From positions 80,994 through 144,993 of the forward strand of contig NZ_WHOD01000022.1 of NCBI RefSeq assembly GCF_013141765.1: a stretch of DNA of 64,000 bases. Direction: 5' to 3'. Source of the DNA: Paenibacillus foliorum (GTDB lineage: Bacteria; Bacillota; Bacilli; Paenibacillales; NBRC-103111). Under the pieces are notes generated by a model. The model was not told the origin of the DNA. It saw only the letters and a list, made by a program, of their open reading frames with translations, and searched no databases. Shown here piece by piece: positions 42,977 through 51,279 of this stretch. The stretch's first letter is position 1; each line of letters begins with the position of its first letter. The translations under genes and the position numbers were made by a program.

Positions 42977-43813
42977 TTAGCCCTTTAATCCAGTTGTGGC
43001 AATCCCCTCAACGAAATGACGCTGTGCGACAAAAAAGACAAGGATTTGCGGCGAGATGGATAATAGGGACATCGCTAATAGCTGACCCCAAGCGGTTGCC
43101 GACTGTGTATCTACGAACATACGAAGGGCAAGCGGAATCGTATACATATCAACCGAGTTAAGATAAATCAAGGGACCAAAGTAGTCCTCCCAGCCATATA
43201 GAAACGAGAAGATCATCACCGTTACTAAAGCAGGCTTGGTCAGCGGCATAATGATTCGCCAGTAAATGCCGAACCAGCTGCAGCCGTCCATTTTGGCGGA
43301 CTCATCCAGCTCTCTCGGTAGTCCGCGAATAAATTGCACCAGCAGGAAAATGAAGAAGGCATTACCCATAGCGCTAGGAACAATGAATGGCAAATACGTG
43401 TTCACCCAGTTGAACGAGTGAAACATTGAATATTGAGGGATCAAGGTCACTTGTCCCGGCAGCATGATCGTTAATAGCAGCAGAGAAAACCACAGCTTTT
43501 TATAAGGAAACTCCAGACGCCCGAAGCCAAACGCAACCAAGCTGCTGGAAAGAACCGTCAGCAATGTCGTCGTGATATTCAGCTTGAAGCTGTTCAAGTA
43601 AAAATAAGTGAATGTATACTTCGGCAGCGCATTCCAGCCCTGCGTATAGTTTTCCCACATCCAAACACTAGGAAATAAAGTGGGCAGTGCAAGCTCAGGA
43701 TTTGATTTAAATGAAGCCCCTATCCACCACATAACCGGATAAAACATGAGCAGGCTAAGTGCCAGTAAAATCAAATGTGTCCATAATCGACTTCTTCGTA
43801 TACTCAATCTCAT
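42977..43813 (-). CDS. Carbohydrate ABC transporter permease (MalG type)
   Basis: A 278-residue permease with six hydrophobic segments and the EAA loop ELDESAKMDGCSWFGIYWRIIMP, typical of MalG/LacG-type permeases. Its start overlaps the end of the upstream permease gene by 4 bp. The substrate cannot be named from sequence alone; YesMN-linked importers in Paenibacillus usually bring in plant or polysaccharide-derived oligosaccharides. Confidence 0.92.
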   Translation of the reverse strand: MRLSIRRSRLWTHLILLALSLLMFYPVMWWIGASFKSNPELALPTLFPSVWMWENYTQGWNALPKYTFTYFYLNSFKLNITTTLLTVLSSSLVAFGFGRLEFPYKKLWFSLLLLTIMLPGQVTLIPQYSMFHSFNWVNTYLPFIVPSAMGNAFFIFLLVQFIRGLPRELDESAKMDGCSWFGIYWRIIMPLTKPALVTVMIFSFLYGWEDYFGPLIYLNSVDMYTIPLALRMFVDTQSATAWGQLLAMSLLSISPQILVFFVAQRHFVEGIATTGLKG

Positions 43814-44769
43814 TTCTTATCACCTGCCTCAGTCTCATAAAATACCCAATATTTCGAAGCAATAAAGTTAATTGAGGTTGCTATACCGATAATGATCAGC
43901 AGCACCCAAGCCAATGCTGAAGCATAGCCCATATGGAATGAGGTGAATGCCTTCTGGTATAAATAAAGCGCATACACTTCGGTTGAGTTAAGGGGCCCCC
44001 CGTTGGTAATAATGAAAGCTGAGGTAAACATTTGGAAGGCTTGGATGACTCCCATAATAACATTGAACAAAATCACAGGAGATAACATAGGAAGCGTGAT
44101 ATTGAAAAACTGCCTTAGCTTGGACGCGCCATCAACGGATGAAGCTTCATAAAGCTCATTCGGAATTTGCTTTAACCCTGCCAGGAATATAATCATCGCC
44201 GATCCAAACTGCCAGCATCTCAGCAGGATAAGCGTACCAAGTGAGGTTTCGGGAGTTCCAATCCAGTTTTTCGCATCAATTCCGAATAGAGGAACAATAT
44301 GATTGATAAACCCATCGATGCCAAAAATATTTTTCCAAAGGATTGCAACAGCTATACTGCCGCCTATAAGGGAAGGAAGATATATCAACGTACGGTAGAA
44401 TGAAATGCCGCGAATTTTGCGATTCATCAGCATGGCTACCATAAGGGCTACAAACAGCTTGGCAGGAACGGAAAATAAAACATAAGCAAAGGTCACTTTG
44501 AGCGAATTATAAAAGAACCGATCCTTTGACATTTCTTTATAATTATCGAGGCCTATCCACTTGGCAGGCTCCAGCAGCGAGAAATCGGTGAACGAGTAGT
44601 ACAAGGACTGAAGCATTGGCCATAAAGTGAGAAATAGAAATCCAATCAACCATGGGGAAATGAACAAGTACCCGGCTAAGGCTGCTTGGTTGTGATTTTT
44701 CAATTTGGATTTAGGAGCAGTATGTGGACGGCTTTTGGCAGCCACAGTGTCTTGGCTAAGGGTGCTCAT
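43810..44769 (-). CDS. Carbohydrate ABC transporter permease (MalF/UgpA type)
   Basis: A 319-residue permease, first gene of the sugar-import locus, with a basic cytosolic N terminus (about 1-27) and six hydrophobic segments. The EAA loop is ELYEASSVDGASKLRQFFNITLP. It overlaps the next permease by 4 bp. The whole locus reads permease, permease, kinase, regulator, binding protein on the minus strand. Confidence 0.92.
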   Translation of the reverse strand: MSTLSQDTVAAKSRPHTAPKSKLKNHNQAALAGYLFISPWLIGFLFLTLWPMLQSLYYSFTDFSLLEPAKWIGLDNYKEMSKDRFFYNSLKVTFAYVLFSVPAKLFVALMVAMLMNRKIRGISFYRTLIYLPSLIGGSIAVAILWKNIFGIDGFINHIVPLFGIDAKNWIGTPETSLGTLILLRCWQFGSAMIIFLAGLKQIPNELYEASSVDGASKLRQFFNITLPMLSPVILFNVIMGVIQAFQMFTSAFIITNGGPLNSTEVYALYLYQKAFTSFHMGYASALAWVLLIIIGIATSINFIASKYWVFYETEAGDKK

Positions 44770-44994
44770 GTTAGACCCACCTCTATTCTATGTTATTTGA
44801 CAGCACTTGTTTGTTACTTTTAGTATAGAGGGGACTCATGTAGGCTTGTAGCAGAGAGATGAACAATTTCTTTCAATATTTTACGAAATGCGCAGATTGG
44901 GTAAGAGGATTGTGTAGCATTTTTAAAATTTTCGCCACTATTTACTAACCATTACGTATGCACTCCTACAAATATAAAAGTGAAGGTGATTTAA

Positions 44995-45423
44995 ATGAAT
45001 GATATTGGAGCATGGTTTTCAGTTATCGTGGCTGGTATTTTGGAGCTGTGGGTCGCCATTCCGCTTGGCTTCACCCTGAAGCTGCCCCCTGTCTTAACCG
45101 CTATTTGGAGTGCTGTAGGCTCGATTGGAGCAGCAGCGATTATTATCTTCTTCGGTAAATCCATCCGCAGTTGGTTGGTGCACCGCTTTCAACAAAAAAA
45201 CGAGCGCAAAGAAACCACCATGTCCCGTATCTGGAAAAAGTATGGTATCATCGGGCTTGGCTTCTTATCACCGCTTATTACTGGGGCGCCTCTTGGTGCC
45301 GCAATAGGAGTTTCATTCGGGGCAAAGCCCGATAAGCTAATGCTGTGGATGACGATCGGGATTGTTTTTTGGAGTGCTGTTCTCACCACAGCCGTATCGT
45401 TAGGGGTTATGACTTTTTCTTGA
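44995..45423 (+). CDS. Small multidrug export-like membrane protein (PF06695 type)
   Basis: A 142-residue protein with four hydrophobic segments. The central KYGIIGLGFLSPLITGAPLG block followed by AAIGVSFGA is characteristic of the family called small multidrug export protein. Direct proof of transport is weak for the family. ATG 44995 has GAAGGTG about 7 bp upstream. It is a single gene diverging from the sugar ABC locus. Confidence 0.85.
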   Translation: MNDIGAWFSVIVAGILELWVAIPLGFTLKLPPVLTAIWSAVGSIGAAAIIIFFGKSIRSWLVHRFQQKNERKETTMSRIWKKYGIIGLGFLSPLITGAPLGAAIGVSFGAKPDKLMLWMTIGIVFWSAVLTTAVSLGVMTFS

Positions 45424-45446
45424 TAGGTTTGAGTTCTTCTCCGGCC

Positions 45447-45482
45447 CCCTGATTAGCTGGAAAACCTCCAGCTAATCAGGGG
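45447..45482 (+). repeat. Perfect 16-bp stem-loop after the export gene
   Basis: CCCCTGATTAGCTGGA, loop AAAC, TCCAGCTAATCAGGGG. There is no T run behind it, so it is not a standard intrinsic terminator; it may act as an RNA 3' end stabiliser. Confidence 0.7.
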
Positions 45483-45551
45483 TTAATTGAGTCCAACATA
45501 ACAAATAACAGGAACTGCTCCAAAAATTCCAGTTAGACACTTGCTATAATT

Positions 45552-45603
45552 AAAAGGACACCCAAGAAGACTGATACAAATCAGCTTTCTTGGGTGTCCT
45601 TTT
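45552..45603 (-). terminator. Rho-independent terminator of the flippase gene
   Basis: AAAAGGACACCCAAGAA and TTCTTGGGTGTCCTTTT with an inner CTGAT/ATCAG pairing; strong and symmetric, so perhaps bidirectional. Confidence 0.92.
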
Positions 45604-45623
45604 CTAACCTATGAAATAACGAG

Positions 45624-47324
45624 TTAATTCGTTCCGCTTTCTTTGTCGCCCTTAAGCAGCTTCGGCGCCACCTTCCCAATTAAACGTTGGACAGGACGAG
45701 GCATTTGCTGCAAATCAGCAACGCTAAGAGTACGGGTGAGCATTAACAGCAGCGGGTACAACCCTCCCACTACCGCACAAATAATAATGGCTTGGATACA
45801 TGCATCCCATCTAAGGCTTCCGAAAGGAACAACATACGTGCCTGTTAATCGATCCAATGCAATCCCTACAATTACCATAACCACAGTTGTAATGCTGATC
45901 CCAAGCCATCTGCGGCTGCCTAGAACCCGGAACGGAACCTCTTTACGCAACACCATAAGATTCATAACCGTCATAAGGACGAAGCATAGACATGTAGCGG
46001 CGATGATACCGTAAATACCGAACCATGGAGCCAATACATAGCTGCCAATCAGCTTGAGTGCGATACCTATAGCGACACTCAGCATCAGCACACGCATTTT
46101 ACCCATGCCCATCAGCACAGCGCCTGATGTCTGCATGATAATCTGGAAGATGGTGCTTACCGTCAAGAACACAATAATTGGAGCCGCATAAGCATCAACA
46201 ATAGCCGATCCCTTATCGTTACCAAATATAAATCCATTGATAGGGCCTGCGGCCAAGCAAATGATAAGTACCGCTGGCAGTCCTGTTAGAATGGACAACT
46301 GAAGCACCTTTCCAGTCTGCTGAGAAACCTGCTTCATATCCTTCTGTGAGTAGGCGGAGGAAATTATCGGTACTATGGACTGGCTTAGCGCCACTGCCAA
46401 AATAATCGGTATGCCGGCAAGCGACTGTGCCCGACCAAGCAGAATTCCCAATATTTCCTTCGCCTGCAACTCTCCAACCTGATCCCTTAGTAAAAGGGTT
46501 ACTATGGAGGAATCGATTGTATAAATCAAAGTTACAGTCAATGAAAAAATAACGATAGGAATTGATATTTTAAATAGCTGAGAATAGATGGTCTTGAAGG
46601 ACAAACTGCTTCTCCAGACACCCTCCTGAGAGGCCTTACTCGATTGATCTGCGCGGCTCTCAGCCGAGGGCAGCAGCCCTTCAGCGCGATCACTACGGCG
46701 AAGTTTGAGCGCATAATAAAGCATGACAGCAGCAGCAGCCACACTGCCTATGACTCCGCCAAAGGAAGCACCCGCAATTGCCCAGTCCATGCTGTAAGCC
46801 AACAATACATACGCTAATCCGACTGAGGTGACGACACGGAAAAGCTGCTCAATAATCTGCGATAAGCCATTGGGCATCATCATGCGCCGACCTTGGAAGT
46901 AGCCGCGCATAATGGCGATCAGAGGAAACAGCAGCAGAGCGGGAGCCAAGGCGCGAATCGGCAGTGTCGCCTGCGGATTGACAATGCTAGTCGAGTAGTA
47001 AGGAGCAATGATGAATAGAAACAATGTCATCACTACGCCCGCTGCCGCGGCGAATAATAATGCCGCGCGATAGATGCGGTTCGCTTCCGCGTGAAGTCCT
47101 AGCGCCGTTCGCTCCGAGATCATTTTGCTAAGTGCGCTCGGAATACCCGCTGTCGCCACAACTAACAGCATCGAATAAATATTAAACGCAGTACCGTAAG
47201 CCGCCATGCCTATATCGCCTAACAGAATAACTAGCGGAACACGCTGCACCACACCAAGTGCCCGTGCAACCAGGGCCGCCATTGCCAATATGAATGTGCC
47301 TTTTACTAACGAATCCTTAGCCAA
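45624..47324 (-). CDS. Lipid flippase of the MurJ/SpoVB (MATE/MOP) family, YtgP-like
   Basis: A 566-residue protein with about fourteen hydrophobic segments, starting VKGTFILAMAALVARALGVVQRVPLV, typical of the polysaccharide-biosynthesis (MOP) branch. Bacillus YtgP (MurJ) flips lipid II for wall synthesis, and SpoVB does so in spore cortex formation. Length and start agree with this group; which of the two roles applies is not decided. The next gene on the strand upstream encodes a DUF456 protein. Confidence 0.88.
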   Translation of the reverse strand: MAKDSLVKGTFILAMAALVARALGVVQRVPLVILLGDIGMAAYGTAFNIYSMLLVVATAGIPSALSKMISERTALGLHAEANRIYRAALLFAAAAGVVMTLFLFIIAPYYSTSIVNPQATLPIRALAPALLLFPLIAIMRGYFQGRRMMMPNGLSQIIEQLFRVVTSVGLAYVLLAYSMDWAIAGASFGGVIGSVAAAAVMLYYALKLRRSDRAEGLLPSAESRADQSSKASQEGVWRSSLSFKTIYSQLFKISIPIVIFSLTVTLIYTIDSSIVTLLLRDQVGELQAKEILGILLGRAQSLAGIPIILAVALSQSIVPIISSAYSQKDMKQVSQQTGKVLQLSILTGLPAVLIICLAAGPINGFIFGNDKGSAIVDAYAAPIIVFLTVSTIFQIIMQTSGAVLMGMGKMRVLMLSVAIGIALKLIGSYVLAPWFGIYGIIAATCLCFVLMTVMNLMVLRKEVPFRVLGSRRWLGISITTVVMVIVGIALDRLTGTYVVPFGSLRWDACIQAIIICAVVGGLYPLLLMLTRTLSVADLQQMPRPVQRLIGKVAPKLLKGDKESGTN

Positions 47325-47348
47325 AACGTTTCCTTCTCCCTGCTATGG

Positions 47349-47834
47349 TTAGTTCTGCAATACCCAAACAAAAAACAAAATGATCATCAGCGCCTGCAGC
47401 AGCAATTTTACTACCACACTTGAGAAAAAGCCGACTAGCGCGCCCACGCCTGCCCGCAGAGCTTGTTTCCACTCCGTGCCGATGATGAGTTCACCTATTA
47501 CAGCACCGAGAAAAGGTCCTATCAACAGACCTGCAATCGGAATCACAAAAGGCCCCAATATCAGACCGATCGTGCTGCCAATAACGGAGGCTTTTGTACC
47601 GCCAAACTTTTTCACACCTAATGCGCTTACTGCATAATCGGCGATCAGAAGGACGACTAAAATCGTTGTTTGTGTCAACCAAAACCAAAATCCGAAGGGC
47701 TCGAACCCAATCATCCATCCGTATACGAAATAAGCGGCATAAATGGCAACAGCCCCAGGGAGTACAGGATAGACAGCACCCACCATCCCGATGATAAATA
47801 GAACGATTACAATGATCCATGCAGCGATTATCAT
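47349..47834 (-). CDS. DUF456 membrane protein (YqgC-like)
   Basis: A 161-residue, Gly/Ile-rich membrane protein with four to five hydrophobic segments. The blocks VYPVLPGAVAIYAAYFVYGW and GSTIGLILGPFVIPIAGLLIG are typical of DUF456. The function is unknown. ATG 47834 has GGTGGG 8 bp upstream. It is 24 bp upstream of the flippase gene on the same strand, so they are likely co-transcribed. Confidence 0.87.
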   Translation of the reverse strand: MIIAAWIIVIVLFIIGMVGAVYPVLPGAVAIYAAYFVYGWMIGFEPFGFWFWLTQTTILVVLLIADYAVSALGVKKFGGTKASVIGSTIGLILGPFVIPIAGLLIGPFLGAVIGELIIGTEWKQALRAGVGALVGFFSSVVVKLLLQALMIILFFVWVLQN

Positions 47835-47894
47835 GGCTTTCCCACCTTCAAAATTAGTTTTGCTTGGCAAAACTGTTTCTTCATATGGATTAGC

Positions 47895-48638
47895 TTAAGA
47901 AAGTACATACTGCTCAATAATCTTAGCTACTCCATGCTCATCATTCGTGGCGGTAATCACATCTGCCAGCTGCTTAATCTCATCCTGCGCATTGCCCATA
48001 GCGACACCAAGGCCAGCTTCGCGAATCATCGATTCGTCATTCAAGCTGTCACCCATAGCTATAACCTGTGACATCTCAATGCCAAGCAGCCCGCATACCT
48101 GCCGAATTCCGCTGGCTTTGTTGACGCCTTTGGGATTAAGCTCAATATTAAGAGGATGCGAGTTCGTTATTTCCAATGCATCCCATGCTTCCAGCTTCAT
48201 TCGAATCTCCTTCATCATCGCTGCATCCTCGTAATAGTAACCAAATTTCAGCCACTGCTTCGCATCGACCTGATCCGTCCATTTTTCCTTGTTAAAAATT
48301 TGATCAACAGCATACGCCCAATACCAGGTATCATACTCCAGCGCTATGGCATGCATTTGTTTGAGCAGGGATGTATCCAATAGCTTACGACTGTGAAGTA
48401 CTCCGGGCGCCGCCCATACTTCGCTTCCATTGACCGCAACTATCGGAGCCGCTAATTGCAGCTCCTCCACATAGGCAGTTACATTCTGTATGCCTCGCCC
48501 TGTTGCAAACATCACTGTTACCCCTGCTGCGTTCGCAGCTTTAATAGCGGCCTTATTCTCTGCTGAAACAAGCTTGTCTTCCGTCAGTAGCGTACCGTCC
48601 ATATCCAAAGCTATCAGCTTATAATTCCCCACGGGCAA
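47895..48638 (-). CDS. Cof-type HAD-IIB phosphatase
   Basis: A 247-residue HAD hydrolase with motif I LIALDMDGTLLTED, motif II FATGRG, KGVNKASGI and motif IV MGDSLNDESMI. The sugar-phosphatase-like family is broad. The start TTG 48638 has GGGGA upstream; the GTG 6 bp on is an alternative. It is 26 bp downstream of asnB on the same strand. Confidence 0.88.
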   Translation of the reverse strand: MPVGNYKLIALDMDGTLLTEDKLVSAENKAAIKAANAAGVTVMFATGRGIQNVTAYVEELQLAAPIVAVNGSEVWAAPGVLHSRKLLDTSLLKQMHAIALEYDTWYWAYAVDQIFNKEKWTDQVDAKQWLKFGYYYEDAAMMKEIRMKLEAWDALEITNSHPLNIELNPKGVNKASGIRQVCGLLGIEMSQVIAMGDSLNDESMIREAGLGVAMGNAQDEIKQLADVITATNDEHGVAKIIEQYVLS

Positions 48639-48664
48639 TCCTGTCCCCTTTTCTTAAACAAAAG

Positions 48665-50542
48665 TTACAATGCATTTGCAAAGGTTGGTCTCGGCAGCTC
48701 TTCCATAAAAGTCACATGCCACAGAGCAAACATATAGATAGTCCACAATCGGCGAGCGTAATCGCCTTGGCCGTTTTGATGCAGGCTTACCATTCGGCGA
48801 ACGGTATCCATATTGATATAATCCTCAACGCCGCTAGCTGCGATCTGCTCCATCATCACGGTACCTTGGTTGCCCTTCAGCCAATCTCGAAGCGGTACAG
48901 GAAAGCCTAGCTTCGGCCTGTTCAGAATGAAATCCGGAATGATACCTTCCATCGCTTTGCGGAAAATGTATTTAGTCGTTCCTTCAGCAATGCGGTACCG
49001 TGTTGGAATTTTGCGGGCAACCTCGAATAATTCAACATCCAGAAACGGCACACGCAGCTCCAACGAATGAGCCATCGTCATTTTGTCCGCTTTCATCAGA
49101 ATATCGCCCGGCAGCCACAAGTTCATATCGATATACTGCATCCTAGTAACTGGATCCTGATGACGTGTCTTATCGTAATACTGCTGAGCAATTTGCCATG
49201 GATTCCGATAATTACGCAGCATTTCTTTGTCGATTCTTACTACTTCGGCCTTCATATCCTCGGTAAAAATCTTAGCATTACCAAGAAATCTCTTCTCCAG
49301 CGGCGTCGTGCCGCGTAGGATGTAATTTCTGCCGTATAGACCACTCGGCAGCATACGAGCTGCTGCGTTCAACAGCTGCTTCAACGGCAATGGCAGCCGA
49401 TCAAGCGGACGCAGTGACATCGGCTCGTTGTAGATGCGGTAGCCGCCGAACAGCTCGTCGGCACCCTCGCCTGAGAGCGCAACCGTCACATGCTCGCGCG
49501 CCAGCTGCGCCACGTGGTACAGCGCGATGGCCGAAGGATCGGCCACAGGCTCGTCCTGATGCCACACGGCCTTGGGCAGAGTGTCAAAAAAATCTTTCTG
49601 CGTAATAATCTTCGCATAATGCTCTGTATCCAGCGCTACGGCAGTCTGACGCGCAATCCCCGTCTCGTCGTTCGGCCCTTCGAAGCCAACTGAGAACGTC
49701 CGAATCGGCTCGATGGACCTCATATGCGTTGCAATAGCTGTAGAATCGATTCCGCTCGACAGAAAACAGCCACGCTCTACATCGCTCTGCATGTGGTGAA
49801 TAACAGAATCCTTCAGCCCTTCGCGGATTTGCTCCACATATTCTTCAAACGGACGCTCCTCTGTCTCAAACATTGGATCCCAATAACGGCGTATCGCCAT
49901 TTCTCCATCATAGTCAATCGTTATGTAATGACCTGGGGGCAGCTTGTGGATGCCTCTAAACATGGTATCAGGCTCAGGAACGTACTGGAATGTCAAATAA
50001 TTGAGCAGACTTTCTGTATGAATCGTGCGATCCATTCCATCGGCTGCCAACAAGCTTTTAATCTCCGACCCAAACAGAAAACGTCTGCTGTCCTTATAGA
50101 AATAAAACGGCTTAATACCAAAATGGTCACGAGCTCCGAACAGCCGCTTCTTCTTACGGTCCCATATGACGAATCCGAACATCCCGCGAAGCCGATGAAC
50201 GCATTCTTCTCCATACTCCTCGTAGAGATGAACGATAACTTCTGTATCGCTATGCGTTTTAAATTGATGCCCTTTATCCTGCAGCTCGTGACGCAAATAT
50301 TTATAATTATAAATTTCTCCATTAAAAACGATCCATACCGAATCATCTTCGTTGGAAAGCGGTTGATGCCCTTCTTTCAAATCTATAACGGACAGCCTAC
50401 GAAAGCCTAATCCTATACGGTTTTCACCCCAAAATCCAAAATCGTTCGGCCCGCGATGCACAATACAATCAGTCATTGCCTTGAGCATCGCCTGGGACGG
50501 TTCTCTGTCATCAAAATACATTGCTCCGGTGATCCCGCACAT
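48665..50542 (-). CDS. asnB: Asparagine synthase (glutamine-hydrolysing)
   Basis: A 625-residue enzyme making asparagine from aspartate, ATP and glutamine nitrogen. The N-terminal class II glutaminase domain starts with catalytic Cys2 (MCGITGAMYF) and contains RGPND and FNGEIYNY. The C-terminal synthetase domain has the PP-loop SSGIDSTA (about 262-269) and SGEGADELFGGY. Bacillus has three such paralogues; by length this is closest to AsnB/AsnO, so the exact name is tentative. Confidence 0.93.
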   Translation of the reverse strand: MCGITGAMYFDDREPSQAMLKAMTDCIVHRGPNDFGFWGENRIGLGFRRLSVIDLKEGHQPLSNEDDSVWIVFNGEIYNYKYLRHELQDKGHQFKTHSDTEVIVHLYEEYGEECVHRLRGMFGFVIWDRKKKRLFGARDHFGIKPFYFYKDSRRFLFGSEIKSLLAADGMDRTIHTESLLNYLTFQYVPEPDTMFRGIHKLPPGHYITIDYDGEMAIRRYWDPMFETEERPFEEYVEQIREGLKDSVIHHMQSDVERGCFLSSGIDSTAIATHMRSIEPIRTFSVGFEGPNDETGIARQTAVALDTEHYAKIITQKDFFDTLPKAVWHQDEPVADPSAIALYHVAQLAREHVTVALSGEGADELFGGYRIYNEPMSLRPLDRLPLPLKQLLNAAARMLPSGLYGRNYILRGTTPLEKRFLGNAKIFTEDMKAEVVRIDKEMLRNYRNPWQIAQQYYDKTRHQDPVTRMQYIDMNLWLPGDILMKADKMTMAHSLELRVPFLDVELFEVARKIPTRYRIAEGTTKYIFRKAMEGIIPDFILNRPKLGFPVPLRDWLKGNQGTVMMEQIAASGVEDYINMDTVRRMVSLHQNGQGDYARRLWTIYMFALWHVTFMEELPRPTFANAL

Positions 50543-51032
50543 GTCTACATTTCCTCCTCAAGCGTCGTCCAAACTGCATAATTAATATAATCGATATAAT
50601 AGTATACCATATTCACAGCAACATCAGGAAATTAGACAAAAAGCTAAATATAGCAAGGTCATAAGTAACCTTTCATAAGATTGTGGAAATTTCCCCGTAT
50701 CTAAATTCATCGCACTCACTTCCTTTCTATATTTTATATGTATGCAATTTTCTTTCCTTTGTGCAACTTTTTGAAAACGTATTCTTGTAGTTTGGAAGCA
50801 AGTTGTATTTCTGAACGAATCACCGTAAGAAAGTCCTCCGAAACCTTTATGTGCTTTTATATTATCCCCTAAATTTGTGCGTGGGAAGGTATTCAGGGCT
50901 TTGGGTATATCAGGAATGCCTTTCCAATCACTGTTGAAATCATGGCATATATCCTTACTAGTAGCTACGTTTATCCAAGGAATTAGAGTCCATACTCTTA
51001 GCTCATAGCTCTTACTCTTGGTCTTAGCTCTT
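50543..51032. other. Intergenic region upstream of asnB, no gene found
   Basis: About 490 bp with no supported gene. Near asnB a minus-strand TATACT (about 50605) may be a -10. Close to the right end there is a CTCTTA-rich stretch (50990-51030) that leads into the multi-hairpin repeat element. Confidence 0.5.
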
Positions 51033-51220
51033 AACGGAACTGTTAGTTCCTTTATTACCCGGAAAGCACAACAAACAAAGAGATAAAGGAACAGCCAGTT
51101 CCTTTATCTCTTTGTTTGTGTACATTCGGCTCAGATTCGACCAAAATAGCGGAATTCCGACTTCCGTTATCACCCTAAATTGGAGGCAGCAGACAGAATA
51201 AAGGAACTCTCTGTTCCGTT
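51033..51220 (-). repeat. Dispersed multi-hairpin intergenic element, copy 1
   Basis: About 190 bp composed of consecutive palindromes. The largest (51071-51119) has 22-nt arms ACAAACAAAGAGATAAAGGA.. / ..TCCTTTATCTCTTTGTTTGT around a 5-nt loop. It is flanked by AACGGAAC/GTTCC and CGGAA/TTCCG hairpins. Its reverse complement aligns along its length with 59970-60160, including the sub-block GCCTCCAATTTA. Confidence 0.8.
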
Positions 51221-51279
51221 CAATTCCTAAATCCTTATGGACCCTGGCAGCTTCGTCGCAATCCGTATGAAAAGCTCAT

